Below, piece after piece: positions 23,617 to 35,137 of a stretch of 64,000 nt of DNA. The first letter of the stretch is position 1, and the number at the start of each line of letters is the position of its first letter. The notes under the pieces are model-generated. The model had not been told where the DNA came from and searched no databases. It saw only the letters and a list, made by a program, of their open reading frames with translations. The stretch is from contig OU612073.1 of assembly GCA_914767715.1 (NCBI GenBank), positions 23,930,001 through 23,994,000 on the forward strand, in the 5' to 3' direction. A program made the translations under genes and the position numbers. This stretch comes from Membranipora membranacea. Lineage: Eukaryota; Bryozoa; Gymnolaemata; Cheilostomatida; Membraniporidae.

Positions 23617-26600
23617 ATGTCGAGGTAAGAATATAAGTTATTATTTTTTGCTGTGGATTCAGTTAGCCTGGTATTATCTATGTTATTATTCCTATACAAG
23701 TTAAACATTAGAATGTGAACAACCAGTAGTGAGAGTTCGCAGGCTGCTGATCGTCCTCATGTGTGCAAATCGACCATAAACACAGAAATCAAAAAGATAA
23801 CCAGCGACGGTAACAGCTTATTTCTTAAAACAGCCAAAACTGCAATGAAACAACAGAGAGAACTGGTTTTTAAAGGCAGCCTGGTAAGGATAAACAAACT
23901 TTTGAAGATTTTGAAAGTTTTGACTAGCAACAATATTAGTTTTTGCTCTTCATCCATCCGATTAGATTTTGACGGGAGATCGACCAACATACTGCTTACT
24001 TAGAAAGGGTAGGGCTGTGTAGCAGGGATATACTGTGATTATTTATTTACGTAATGTTGGAGATTATATGACAGCCTTTTTATTTGTAGGTTATTATACC
24101 CTATGTTATTGATGCTCTCACTAAGTCAGAGACAGGCCTCTGTAGAAGCTGGGAGTATACCGACCCCTGATGAAATTGAACTAAGCATCCTCAAGATCAC
24201 AGTGGCAGATCAGCATGAAACCTTACAGCGAATCACTGAGCGGCTCAAATCCATAATAACCATCGAATCAGAACTATATGACACCAGAGATCTACTGGCT
24301 CAGACATTGATTCAGGTGAGATCAAGTACTTTTCTCTCATTGATAGGTTAAGACTTTTGTCCTCTGTGTTTCGCTGTATTTTTTATAAATAAATTTTCTT
24401 AGCATATTCAGGGGTTCAGTTTTAAATTCGTTGGTTATACATATTATATCGTTTTTACATGATTAATACAGTTAACATCTAGTGTCGATCCGAAAGAGAA
24501 GGAAATACCTACTGATCACATAATCAGAAAAAGGCACGGATCAGGAGACGGATCAGGAGAGGACTCAGGTGGCTATCTGAACCGCTATAACTTTCAAGGT
24601 GAGCTCCCAAATAATTAAATTTACAATTTTAAAGTCAAATATTAGTTTAATCAAGAGTTATCTCCTTCCCCTTGGTCCTCTTCATTCATCTGAATATTGA
24701 ATACTCTCAGCTGTGAAGAAGAGTGATAGCAATGGATGATGTTCAAAATTAACTAAGCAATGTCAAGATTTCAGCAAAATGGGGGTAGATAACTCCAAAT
24801 TTGTACAGACCATTGTTTTGAATATTTATTTATTTTCTAGAAAGCAGGGAGTTACAAACTCCTTGTAGAAAGTTTACAGATAACAGAGTAGTTAAAAAGT
24901 AACTTGTTGACCTGAATATGAGTTTGAATCCACAAATATATAAAAGTGGTGCAATATTGTGAATGGCACTTAAGTGAGCTGGGACCGGAGTCTATTTTGC
25001 ACATCCTGCACACAACTTCATTCATTCAAATGGATTTAAGCTAAACATATACAACTTTCCCAGCCCCCTATCAATCCTTGACCCATAATAGCTAGTATTA
25101 TTGGAATAAAGCTTTCTTCAGACATCTATAAATCAATAATTACTTGACAGAATTTGATGAAACTTGGTCTAAACATAGTTCCTTATGTCTAGATGAGAAA
25201 TTACATCTGAATCCAACCAGGGAGAGTTCCAGCCCTAATGAATACCCTACTTTGATATCATGTCATGTTTTTGTAGCATTGATACCGCAACTCACAGCAA
25301 GAGATGGACGGGATGGTATTAATGGTAAGCCTGGTCTGCCAGGTTCGCCTGGTGTTGACGGGACACCTGGTGCGCCTGGTCCGGATGGTCAAAATGGCCA
25401 AAATGGTCAAGATGGTAAGTTTAATAATTGTTAAACATTTTTAAGCGCTATGATTTAGGTCGTTGTAAATTCACATTACCTTTTATCGCCACACAATATC
25501 AGCCGTCAATCATGACCACCTTAAATTAGTTGATATTTGTTGGCAAAGCCATGCTGTGCTCAAAGCTTGTTGAGCATTAGAGGAAGCACCTACAAATAAT
25601 ATACACAGAGCCATATGAGAAACGAGTCATTATATATGTATGCCATTTGTTCATGTACATTTTCCCAGGTACTCCAGGAACTCCTGGTTCAGATGGCACA
25701 GCTGGTTCAGATGGTTCAGATGGTTCCCCTGGTCTTAGGGGAGCTCTTGGAGATTCTGGTACCTCAATAAAAGGTGAGCAAGGATCGACCGGTATCACTG
25801 GTGAGCCTGGACCTTCTGGGGCTGATGGCCCAGGTGGGTATCAAGGTCAAAAAGGGGATGACGGTCCGTCGGGCTCATCGGGGTCACCAGGAACTACAGG
25901 ATCCATAGGAGAAACAGGGGACCCTGGACTAGCTGGAGGAGATGGTCAAAAAGGACGAAAAGGAGAAAAAGGAGAATCAGGAGAGAGTGGTGCAGACGGC
26001 CAGTCAGCCGGTGCAGTGTACACCCATTGGGGGAGGACATCCTGTGGTGGCGGTTCTTATCTTATATATATCGGTAAGAGCCTCAGAACTGATAGGAAAA
26101 TTGAACTCTCAGGGACCAAGTTGATAAGTCATTTTTTTAAATTTCGTTCTGTTTTTTGTTCCTCCTTCATCATTATTATTGTCATTATTTGTGATAAAAA
26201 ATGAATGATACTCAGCATGTTAGTAATGTTAGTTAGTTATCTTTGATAGAGGAGGGGGGGGTGCTAATGTGTGACTGTCCATCCTATTGTGTATTCTTTC
26301 TTTTCAGGATTTACTGCTGGCGGCTACTATGATGCAGTAGGAGGCGGTGTGAACTTCCAGTGTTTGCCTCACAGTCCTCAGTATAACAAGTTCAGCGGCA
26401 GTGGAGGAAGTATTATAACAGGAGTAGAGTATGCTGATGGGGCTTCGGTGTTTCCTAAAATTTCTAAACACCATGATAATGTACCATGCGCTCGCTGCCT
26501 CATTGACAGAACCGCTCTGATGATGTACCCCGCAAGAAGGTCATGTCCATCAGGCTGGACTACGGAATACGAAGGTAATGAATGGTTAGCCGGTTAGAGT

Positions 26601-26992
26601 TTTCTTAGGGTTGCCTACAACTACAATAGACCTAGAATATGTCCTACAATTGTAACTACCATCTCTGCAGCCTACATACCTCAAACACATGTTGGTACAT
26701 TTTCTCTTAACGTGATACTGTACAGACACAGAGACATAACTATGTCATCTATTAAAAATCTATTTTGACTATTACAGGTTACCTGATGTCTGGTCACTCC
26801 GATCGTGACCTCCCGACTACATACGTGTGTATGGATGGAAGTCCCGAATTTGTATCAAGTTCTTCCTCAGACCTTCATGGAGGTCTGCTCAACTTTGTCA
26901 GTCCGAAATGTGATAAAGGTGATAAAGGAACAATAAGCTGCCCGGACTACAAAAAGAATAAGCAGCTCACATGTGTCGTCTGCTCTAAATAA
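23617..26992 (+). CDS. Short-chain (C4-like) collagen, paralog 1
   Basis: Seven coding exons join in frame to 461 codons: 23617-23624, 24090-24315, 24472-24598, 25277-25414, 25669-26073, 26308-26574, 26778-26992; all introns are GT/AG. The 8-base first exon (ATG TCG AG) completes a signal peptide, MSRLLYPMLLMLS, encoded mostly by exon 2. Residues about 30-78 form a coiled coil suited to trimerisation. Exon 3 gives a polar linker with RKRH and GSGDGSG. Residues about 131-277 are Gly-X-Y with a break at GTSIKG. The last about 180 residues start VYTHWGRTSC and hold 10 cysteines (PCARC, RSCPSGW, CVVCSK); this matches the C-terminal domain of sponge short-chain collagen C4 and its invertebrate relatives, which are related to collagen IV NC1. 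It is secreted, probably extracellular matrix. Exon 1 is inferred from phase and from conservation in paralogs 2 and 3. Confidence 0.85.
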
Positions 26993-27285
26993 TTGAACAT
27001 TAGTTTACAGAATTACCATCAAAATAACTTACATTGAGAATATATAAAGTTGAGGAGGTTATTCAAATAATTAAATTTGATCTGAGTGTATGATATGGCT
27101 AGCTAGCACTTGACACTTCAAGACTGTTTAGTTGAGTGCTTTTCCTACCCACCCATATTGAGAGAAGCATCCACCCAAACCCCACAAATAAACTTATGGA
27201 AGCTATTGTCATAATGTTGGCGCAACGAAAACCAAATGAATTTAGTGTCGCCTGTTTGCACAAGGACTTAAAGAGATCCAAGAGC

Positions 27286-27291
27286 AATAAA
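27286..27291 (+). terminator. Candidate poly(A) signal of collagen 1
   Basis: An AATAAA lies about 295 bp past the stop codon and is conserved at the matching place after collagen 2 (43,265-43,270) and collagen 3 (59,180-59,185). Confidence 0.45.
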
Positions 27292-27589
27292 ACCGGATTT
27301 GATTTATTCGAACCTGATATTATACAGCTATTATATTAAACTATTTTCCCATTATACTTCTTTTTTCTAACTCTCTTAGTTATTAATTTGCTGATGTTTT
27401 ATTGGAATTTTTTAGAGCCGCTAAGACTTTGTTTTAACTACTTCAAATTTGTTGATTTATTAGCAACTTTTACACTATAAACTATATATATAATATAATA
27501 ATCCTTATCTGAACTGAACAGCTACATCAATGTGTTACAACGATTGATAAAAGACAACAGAGTGATACACTGAGCCTATAATTTACTAG

Positions 27590-27666
27590 ATCAAGTTTGG
27601 TCCATTTGCCTCCGCTTTGGAGTTAATGCAGGCAAATGGACCAAACTTGGTCTAATAGTTTACTAA
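27590..27666. mobile_element. Fold-back insertion unique to paralog 1 flank
   Basis: Perfect 20-bp arms CAAGTTTGGTCCATTTGCCT and complement surround a loop of about 20 bp. TTTACTA occurs on both sides and could be a target duplication. The corresponding place after collagens 2 and 3 (about 43,640 and 59,558) reads straight through without it. Confidence 0.65.
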
Positions 27667-28696
27667 TCAAGATGTGCTAAAACGAAGCTGCAGTGCGATA
27701 CAGAAGATTGTTATATAAATACACCAGGTGATGAGCCCTCGCCAACTTATTGGTCTCACTCTAGACGCTGCATAAAAACCGATTCCTCTCGCTCAATGTG
27801 TAAACGATAGAAAGAAAACCTGTTGTTCCTATAGAGTAAACCTCTAAAATAATGGTTGGATCTACATGAAAAGATACAAAAAAATCCTGATCAAAGATTT
27901 TTGCATTTCTGTTGTTCTGCTTATCCGTTCAGAGTGATGATGATTTTGATGAGGGAAATGGAATCAAATGATTGTTTGACTTACCAATGTTAGAATCATC
28001 GAATAACAGTAAGAGTTAGCTCCCCGTTATTAAAAAGAGCACAAATAGGACTCAAACTGGTCGTTCACCGCCAAGTTTTGATTGTTGAGCAATGTGCTGG
28101 TATACATGGGCTGATGAGGTATTTAGAGTACTGACATCTATGTGATTCCATGTCTTGGAGTTAGTCTGTTACAGATGCATACGTGACGAAATTACTCAAA
28201 ATGAGTCACGAAGAAAGTCAGAGTCAGATTAGTTGACCAAGGTTTTACCTCTACTGATGGATAGAAAACTGATCTCCTGACCTTATCTGGTCAATCTTTA
28301 ATTACCAGCCGGACTATCTTACCGATAACCAGGAAGGAGTGTCGGTAGGAGATTTGGATTGCAGTTACATAACTTAGAAAGAACACAAAAAGGGATCAAT
28401 CTATACCATTCACTGCGTTTTCTCACATAGCATCCAACAGAACTTCTAGGGCTATAATAGGTTTTCTGCTAATTAGCTTGTGAATTTGTCACAGTATCTT
28501 ACTACAACTGTGCAACCAATTGCTCATTTTGGTAACGGGAACATTTATGAATTTGAGACAACAGACAAATTGCTAAACATCGTACGGAAGGAACGTTTTT
28601 GTGATAAAAGCTGCCATTTTATTTGTTAGATCAATAAAGCCGGTCAAACTAAAGAGAGTGACTGTTTTCTCTTCGACAAGGATATGAAGCATTTAA

Positions 28697-28860
28697 ATTA
28701 ATAAATAATACCATACAGCAAGGTTTGGAAGTGGTTGCACTCAGACACCAAGTCGTCCATGTTGCTCTCAGCCTCAGTGAATTCCATCTCGTCCATACCT
28801 TTACCAGTGTACCAATGGAGAAAGCCGTTCGTCTGAACATAGCAGTGAACTCTGTATTCT
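28697..28860 (-). pseudogene. Beta-tubulin 3' fragment, copy A
   Basis: A piece of the last beta-tubulin exon (peptide near [20 protein letters not shown], then NMDDLVSE) joined to beta-tubulin 3' untranslated sequence. An internal deletion of about 300 bp removes the C-terminal acidic tail, compared with 61,700-62,152. Its 5' side ends abruptly near 28,858, where LEKR1-like intron-12 sequence begins (match to about 10,257 onward). It cannot encode a tubulin. Confidence 0.85.
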
Positions 28861-28968
28861 GTAAGTAGAAGTACCCGCAATTAGAAAATTGCGCATTAAA
28901 AGAATAAATGTATTAGAAGATCTGGTAGTTTGGGCTGTAATGATCCTGAAAAAAATTCATTTTACATA

Positions 28969-31300
28969 CCAGCAGGTTTCTTTAGTATGAGGAGATGTTC
29001 TCTGGCCTCTCCGAGAGCGTCTATCAGCTCCATCCGCTCCTCACATTCCCTCTTCACTATATCTTTTAGTAACTGCAGCTGAAAGTTATACACAGGGTAG
29101 GTGACGTCATATTATCAGATTTAAGTGCTGATTATGTCACCCGGATTGTGTTGCCCGGAGATCATTAAACAGCACAGATATCACCTTGTATTAAAACAGA
29201 GTTATATTTTGATGCACATAACCAATCACAAAGATTAGCTGCCACAAACCTGTTCTTTATGCTGCACAATCTCGCCATCTTGTCTGAGAACAAGCTCTTG
29301 ATCTCATGTGTCTAGTTTACCTGCAAACACATGACAAGTGGTGATCCTGACAGAAATATCATTGTGTATTCCAAAAGTGTCCCCTTGATGATGTAGTAAG
29401 AACAACATATTTACAGGTTTCATACTTATATGGAAGTTTTATCTCAACATCAGAAGGCTGGCATGATTATCTCCCCCCCCCCCCTCCCACATGTGACATC
29501 AGACATGACCTTCATATGTGACCTTGCTTTCATTAATCTAAGATATATTTCATCGTTCAAGTTACAAGTTACAGCTTACGTAATCTCCCCTCCAAGTTAC
29601 TAATAATATTCTATTTCAGATCTCAATCTGGCTTCAGTTCCTTGTAGATCTGCTTTGTGAGTACGAAGTTGCTGTTTCAACGCCTCGATCTCCACCTGAT
29701 TACTGACTGTGGACCTTATCTGCACTCGTAGCTATTTAAAATAAAGAAAAAATGAACTATTGCATATACAACTAACATACATTTCCTAAATAAGCTTGAG
29801 AATCATATTACATAACTCAGCTAACTGTCACAAAACTTTCACTAGCTATACCTCTGTATTACCTAAAAAGTATAATCAGAGTATTCACGGCCCAGAAACG
29901 CTTCTTATTCTATATCGGCAGTGACACCGTATCATAGAGCTAAATACAGCAGTCCTCAATCACAAGAAGCTTTCTTCAACCAACAATGGCCAAGAATGTC
30001 AACTCGAAAATCTAAAGTTCCACTTTGTTACAGACCTTTGTGACGTTGTGTTACAGACCTTGGTGACGTTGCGTTACTGACCTTTGTGACCTCACTCTTA
30101 AGCTGTTTCTGTTTCTCTCTTTCCATCTCCATTACAAAGTTTTCCTTCATGCCGACCTCAAGAGCAGATAACTCTGACTGGTGCTTACTTCTCTCGCGCT
30201 GCAGTGATTTCTCCATCTGGATGATAAGAGACAAAAACAGACATAAAAGATATGCCATCTCCGCAGTTATCAGTAAACATCCATTGTAGTGATTAAATAT
30301 TAGAAAATGAAGCTTTTCTAGTAAAAGTGTGAATGGTGGGAAAAATAATCCTATGCAATGCAGCAATGAACTAAAACTCCTCTCATTGCCAACTAGAATA
30401 AACAGATTTGTTTACCGTTTATTTTTCAAAGCCTCCAAATCGCCAAATACTCTCTCTAGTTTGCTTCTTATATCTTCTGTTTCATCTGAGAGTGACAAAA
30501 TATACATGAAATAAAAATAACATTTGCGTTGGCATTGGACTAACTTATTGCTTATTGACATAACATTAACATATAACCAGGTCTTTTACCATTATGGCAT
30601 CAAAAGCAGCTTGCCTTTATTACATCAATGCCTCCATACATGGCGTAGTTGTAGGGGGATTTAGGAGTTGGCATGTAGGTTAGAAGTAGTAAGGAATTTG
30701 AAGTAAAATTGTTTGCATTACACAAAATGTTCATATACAAAGTGAATTTATATATTATGACAACCATCATACAAGTGTTGATTTTTCACAGAAAATGGGT
30801 CTAGGAATCAAAATTATACCAAAAGCATAAGCATCATAAGATCATAACTTACTCAATCTCTTTTCTACATAGTTCTAAGTCTCGGTTCAGTTGTTTGCAC
30901 TGCCCTTCATATACAATAACATCATTCTTCAAAGCTAAATAATAGATAATGAGCTTCACTTTGTCGACATAATATTTTATATAGTGGTTTAGCAGAATAT
31001 AGTAATCCGAAGAAAGTGCGAGTTGTTACCAAGTAGGATAAAATTGTGCACCACATCAACAGCCAACTCAACCACCGTAAGGAGAACTGATAATAAGATC
31101 TGTTACTTTACCCCTGTTACTATCCATAGCTTTATCTCTGGCTGATAAAACGTCTGATATCTGAGCTGATGGCTGAGAATTAGAAGTTATGTCCCTCTGT
31201 GCCTCGTCTAGCTGCTGTATATTCCGCTGCAGATTGTCCTTTAGCTGATCGACCTGCTGCTGTAGCTGAGACTCTCTATCCTCTCCATCTTCTATCTCTG
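28969..31300 (-). pseudogene. Decayed 3' half of LEKR1-like gene, copy A
   Basis: It matches the functional gene in order: exon 12 (about 28,969-29,080), a truncated exon 11 (29,250-29,320), exon 10 (29,578-29,733), exon 9 with an internal deletion (30,087-30,215), exon 7 (30,415-30,485) and exon 5 split by an inserted segment of about 200 bp (30,850-30,940 and 31,110-31,300). Exons 13, 8, 6 and 1-4 are absent. Without start and end exons it is a pseudogene. Confidence 0.85.
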
Positions 31301-31566
31301 CAACACATCAGACAGTACTTAATGTGGAGGGATTAAACAGACTGTAAAATCTTAACACCAGTCCACCACACTATCCTATCTTTGTCATTAGTATGTATTC
31401 TATCTCTGTAACACATAATGAATAATTATGAGCTAGTATGATATTGTCTGGTCTAAGACCACTGTCTTGCGGCAGCATATTCAGAATTTTTCTCTAAATC
31501 GAATTTAATAAGTGAAATGTCAAGAATTTTAAAAAAGGTGTTTCTAGGGTATTACAATGTGTGTGT

Positions 31567-32593
31567 GCCACTGGCCAAAAAGCCATTGGCCATAAAGCCA
31601 CTGCCCAAAAACCCATTGGTTACATAATAGAAGTCTGATATCACCTTCCATTGACATGTTTTTTGGGCTCGTAAAACAAAATTCTAGCTCTTGATATGCC
31701 ATTTATAAATTTTTTTTATTTCTACTCACTGATTCCTATTTTAGTAAAGTTAGAAATGATCCCACCCACCCTTTGCAAATAATTATTTTAAATGGCTGAC
31801 TCCACCTGGACAAGCGACAAGAGACAGCGGTGTAACTTTTTTGATTTTTACATGCCACAAGCCAAGCACGAGTGAGTTGCATACCCTACTGGGAACAACA
31901 GAAAAAGTCGGTGATCAGGTTACAAAACTTTAAGCAATAGCGATCAAGTTGAGTCGGTTGGAATTTTTGGTCATCAATAATAAAAACATTGATGGATGCA
32001 CAGATAGATATTGGTAGAGGCCTGTACTGTTCACAAGAGAGTTTAGTTTTTGTTAAGTATCAGATCTGATATAACCATGTGATAATCAAAATCGATCACA
32101 GGGTGCATTGCGTAAAAATGATACTAAAAATCTTATCATGTCAACATAGATTATTGTCACGTTACGAAGAAAAAAATCATTTTACTGTATTAATTGGGGG
32201 TTACGGTACAAAAAAAATGTGTGAGAGGATGTCTGGGTTGAGTCATATAAAACATTTATTTGCAAAGGGTGGGTGGGATCTTTTTTAACTTTACTAAATT
32301 GGGAATCAGGGAGTAGAAATAAAAAAATCATTGAAAAATGGCATATCAAGAGCTAGAATTTTGTTTTAAAGGCCCAAAAAATCATGTCAATGGAAAGTTG
32401 ATATCAGAGTTCTATGATGTTACCGTTGAACCAGTGGCTTTTTGGGCAGTGGCGTTTTGGCCAGTGGCCTTATGACCAATGGCCTTTTGGCCAATGGCTT
32501 TATGGCCAGTGGCTTTTTGGCCAGTGGCTTTATGGCTAGGGGCTTATTGGCCAGTGGCTTTATGGACAGTGGCTTTTTGGCAGTGGCCTTTTG
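31567..32593. mobile_element. Long inverted-repeat element with minisatellite arms
   Basis: Left end GCCACTGGCCAAAAAGCCAT and right end are inverted copies. Complementarity continues inward for about 250 bp (AATTCTAGCTCTTGATATGC on the left against GCATATCAAGAGCTAGAATT on the right, and CCCACCCACCCTTTGCAAAT against its complement). The right terminus (32,427-32,593) is a 14-15-bp minisatellite, core CAGTGGCTTTTTGGC. No transposase is seen in the interior. Confidence 0.75.
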
Positions 32594-32599
32594 ACCCGA

Positions 32600-34600
32600 A
32601 ATCACAGCGCTGCTGCATATCCCCATATCAAGTGATTAGCATGTTAGGAAAATGTACGAAGCTGACATATCTAGGTTGAAAAAGTGTGCTTTTATCTATC
32701 AGTTAGCATTGCACGCAAGCAAGCCACATTCAAATCTAATGTCAGTGACAGAAATTATTTATGTTCTCACAAACTAATGACACCGAAATTCTCAGTTAGT
32801 CAGTATTTTTGAAGCATCTTTAAAAGTAACTGACTTCAGATTCTTACAGTTGAGTTTTATGCTGAACAGTTAGGCAGCCATTGAACTTTTTACCCATGTG
32901 TTATGCAAAAGATTTCTAGCAAAAAATGACAAAAGAGGCAATTAAAACATCAAAATAATTGATCTTAATTGCCCCAATACAGTGGTCTTAGACCATACTT
33001 TATCATACTAGCCTCATAAGAAATTCGACATTATTAAACTTTTTAATTTGTACTGATCTAACATGAACAGACTTTTGCAAGTTAACTTGGTAAATAAATT
33101 GGCACATCAACAAAATCCCCACAATGCAATTGCTTTGTCTTTGTCTTTTGTTATATCACCGTCGGGCGTTGATGCTCCTCTATTTCAACCCAAAATTCCC
33201 TGAAGATCAGAACATTTTGCGGAATATGAGTTACCCCATTATCACACTGTTCATTGGTTGATATGACCACTACAACTGGGTACATCCATTTTACAGAACA
33301 TGCACTAATAAATTATAAGACATGATCAGTATCCTGCCATAACAAAGACATAGAAGAGCATCATCAGGTTTAAGACAAGTGTCGGATGTACAACGGAGAG
33401 AGCAATAGACCCAGGACAGAGCCCTGTGGTACCCGGGAAGTTACCAGAAAACTAGATGATGTTCAATGGAGGTCAGTGTAACCCTTGAGACATCCTGCTT
33501 AAAATACGTAGCCAAAACAAAAATCAATCCTCACCATATTTTACATCAACTCATCCCTCAACCCCACCAAGGAGAGTGTTACAAGATCATCACTATACTT
33601 TAAAAGTCTATTTCTAAGATTCTCTTAATTCTTTTTCTATTATTTTCTTTAAATGGCATGGTCTTATTTGTCACCTGAGTGACTTTATCGTCTAAAGATA
33701 AAGTTTAAAATTAAAGTAAATGTCCTGAAAGCCACTAATGTTCTTTGTATCGTATAACTTTCATTAAAACTCTCCCATCTGGTCTGCCATCAACTACCTA
33801 AATTGCTACAGAGGAGGAGTATAGCCTGGACGGGCACCCACCCACCCACCCCCGACACGACAGCCTGACCAGGCTAGGAGGAGTAGTGTCTCATAATGAT
33901 GAGTGATGGGAATGACGTGAGGGGTCGTGAATTACTTTCTCTGCTCCATACCAATTGACTGTGACAAAAAGGGGCTTACTGTAGACATGTGCAAGTCACA
34001 TGGTCCAGCTCAACGAAAGTAAATATTACCCGCCTTAAACTGGACCTTCTGCCCCAGTGTTAACAGTATCCCCTTCGATTCATGCAAGACACAAAGTATT
34101 GTCACACAAAGTATTGTCACACAAAGTATTGTCACACAAAGTATTGTCACACAAAGTATTGTCACACAAAAACTTTAGACTATAAAAAGTTTGGGAAAAT
34201 AATATTGCAGGCAAAAGTGCAGGAAATTTCATTAGCGAGTAAAACATAATCTCACTTCCATTAAAATTACATAACCCAACAGGTAAGTTTGCAAATCCTG
34301 TTCAAAAGCCTCATTTGTCCCCGAAATTAATTGAACTTGCATGATGGCTCCTTCCCAAGTTAGTAAATTATTATTTTTATTATCATGTTTTATTGAGGTT
34401 TTCATATGTATATGTATGTTATAAACAAAGGAAGATAACAACTTTTTTACCTCATAAACAAAACAAAAAACAGAAAAGAAAAAAAAATGAGTGTGGAACC
34501 AGGGAATTAGTCAAACTCCTTGACAGAACTATACATCTTCCAAATGAAGAGTATGGAAAAAACCTGAGTTATTGAAAGACCAACATAACGAAAGATTTTG
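32600..34600. other. Non-coding spacer of unit A
   Basis: I see no gene here. It contains a small hairpin (AGCCTGG...CCAGGCT, 33,823-33,875) of a family also found at 48,581 and 63,785, and the 15-bp tandem array at 34,090. At 34,370-34,400 is a TTTATTGAGGTTTTC motif that resembles the 3' end of the LINE relic at 36,919, on the minus strand. Confidence 0.5.
34090..34170 (+). repeat. 15-bp tandem repeat, five units
   Basis: Unit ACACAAAGTATTGTC is repeated five times. The same place in unit B (48,840-48,875) has only two units, so the array changed length after the recent duplication. Confidence 0.9.
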
Positions 34601-34652
34601 ATGTGTCAAAGTGTTTAGGAAAGCAAAAAACAACCAATCTTCATATCAAAGT

Positions 34653-34891
34653 ATTGGGAGCGGCCGTGGTGCAATGGATAGGGCATGGGTATTTCAATCG
34701 TAAAGTCCCTTGTTCGATTCAAGTGGTGGTGGTGTCAGGAAGGGCATCCGACCTTTAATGCTCATGTGCCAGATTAGTATATAGAGTCCGTAGACCCATA
34801 CTGAGGATACCGGAAACAAATAAACCGAGGAACATCTAGGTTTCTCACACGGTATCACAGGGTATTGAGACTATAAACAAACGTGAGTCTT
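34653..34891 (+). mobile_element. tRNA-derived SINE
   Basis: The head has a pol III A box (GTGGTGCAATGGATAGGGC) and B box (GTTCGATTC), followed by the body motif GTCAGGAAGGGCATCCGACC that I know from other animal SINE/LINE tails. A 15-bp target duplication TCTTCATATCAAAGT is exact on both sides (34,638-34,652 and 34,892-34,906). The unit B copy is at about 49,359-49,597. Confidence 0.85.
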
Positions 34892-34906
34892 TCTTCATAT
34901 CAAAGT

Positions 34907-35137
34907 CCTGTTTATGACAAAACAGAGGGTGGGCTGCCCCTAAAAAGGGACGCAAGTAGCCCGGAGTCCTCATACTGAGAGTGTGATACATCCTAGCAAG
35001 CTAGAATGCATCCTAGAGGTGAGGCCATGGTGGACCTCCTAATCGTGAGTGTGCAGCAAGCTGCCAGAAACTGAAACAGGCACTAATCAGCCATTAGCCA
35101 TGACACTTTGATCTTAGCCAATAGGCCGAGAAGCGAT
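34907..35137 (-). mobile_element. SINE with U2 snRNA head (well preserved)
   Basis: Read on the minus strand from 35,137, the first 30 bases (ATCGCTTCTCGGCC, TATTGGCTAAGATCAA) differ from the invariant 5' end of U2 snRNA at one position by my count. The body of about 200 bp is the same as at 14,519-14,758 and ends TTTTGTCATAAACAG. The short direct repeat CAAAGT flanks it. There is no Sm site or 3' U2 structure, so it is a U2-headed chimera and not a U2 gene. Confidence 0.8.

Noticed and set aside
28649-28880. Beta-tubulin fragment as a functional small gene
   Set aside because: Truncated on both sides with an internal deletion, and joined to intron sequence of another gene.
32420-32626. Minus-strand frame of repeated PLA(K/I)KPLA units
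   Set aside because: Translation of a 14-15-bp minisatellite at the end of an inverted-repeat element; not a protein.
34090-34170. CRISPR-like array
   Set aside because: It is a head-to-tail 15-bp tandem repeat without spacers in an animal genome.
34653-34735. Possible tRNA gene
   Set aside because: A and B boxes are present, but the cloverleaf is not closed, and a SINE body and 15-bp target duplication surround it.
35108-35137. Possible functional U2 snRNA gene
   Set aside because: Only the first 30 nt match; no branch-site-pairing region, Sm site or 3' stem-loops follow.
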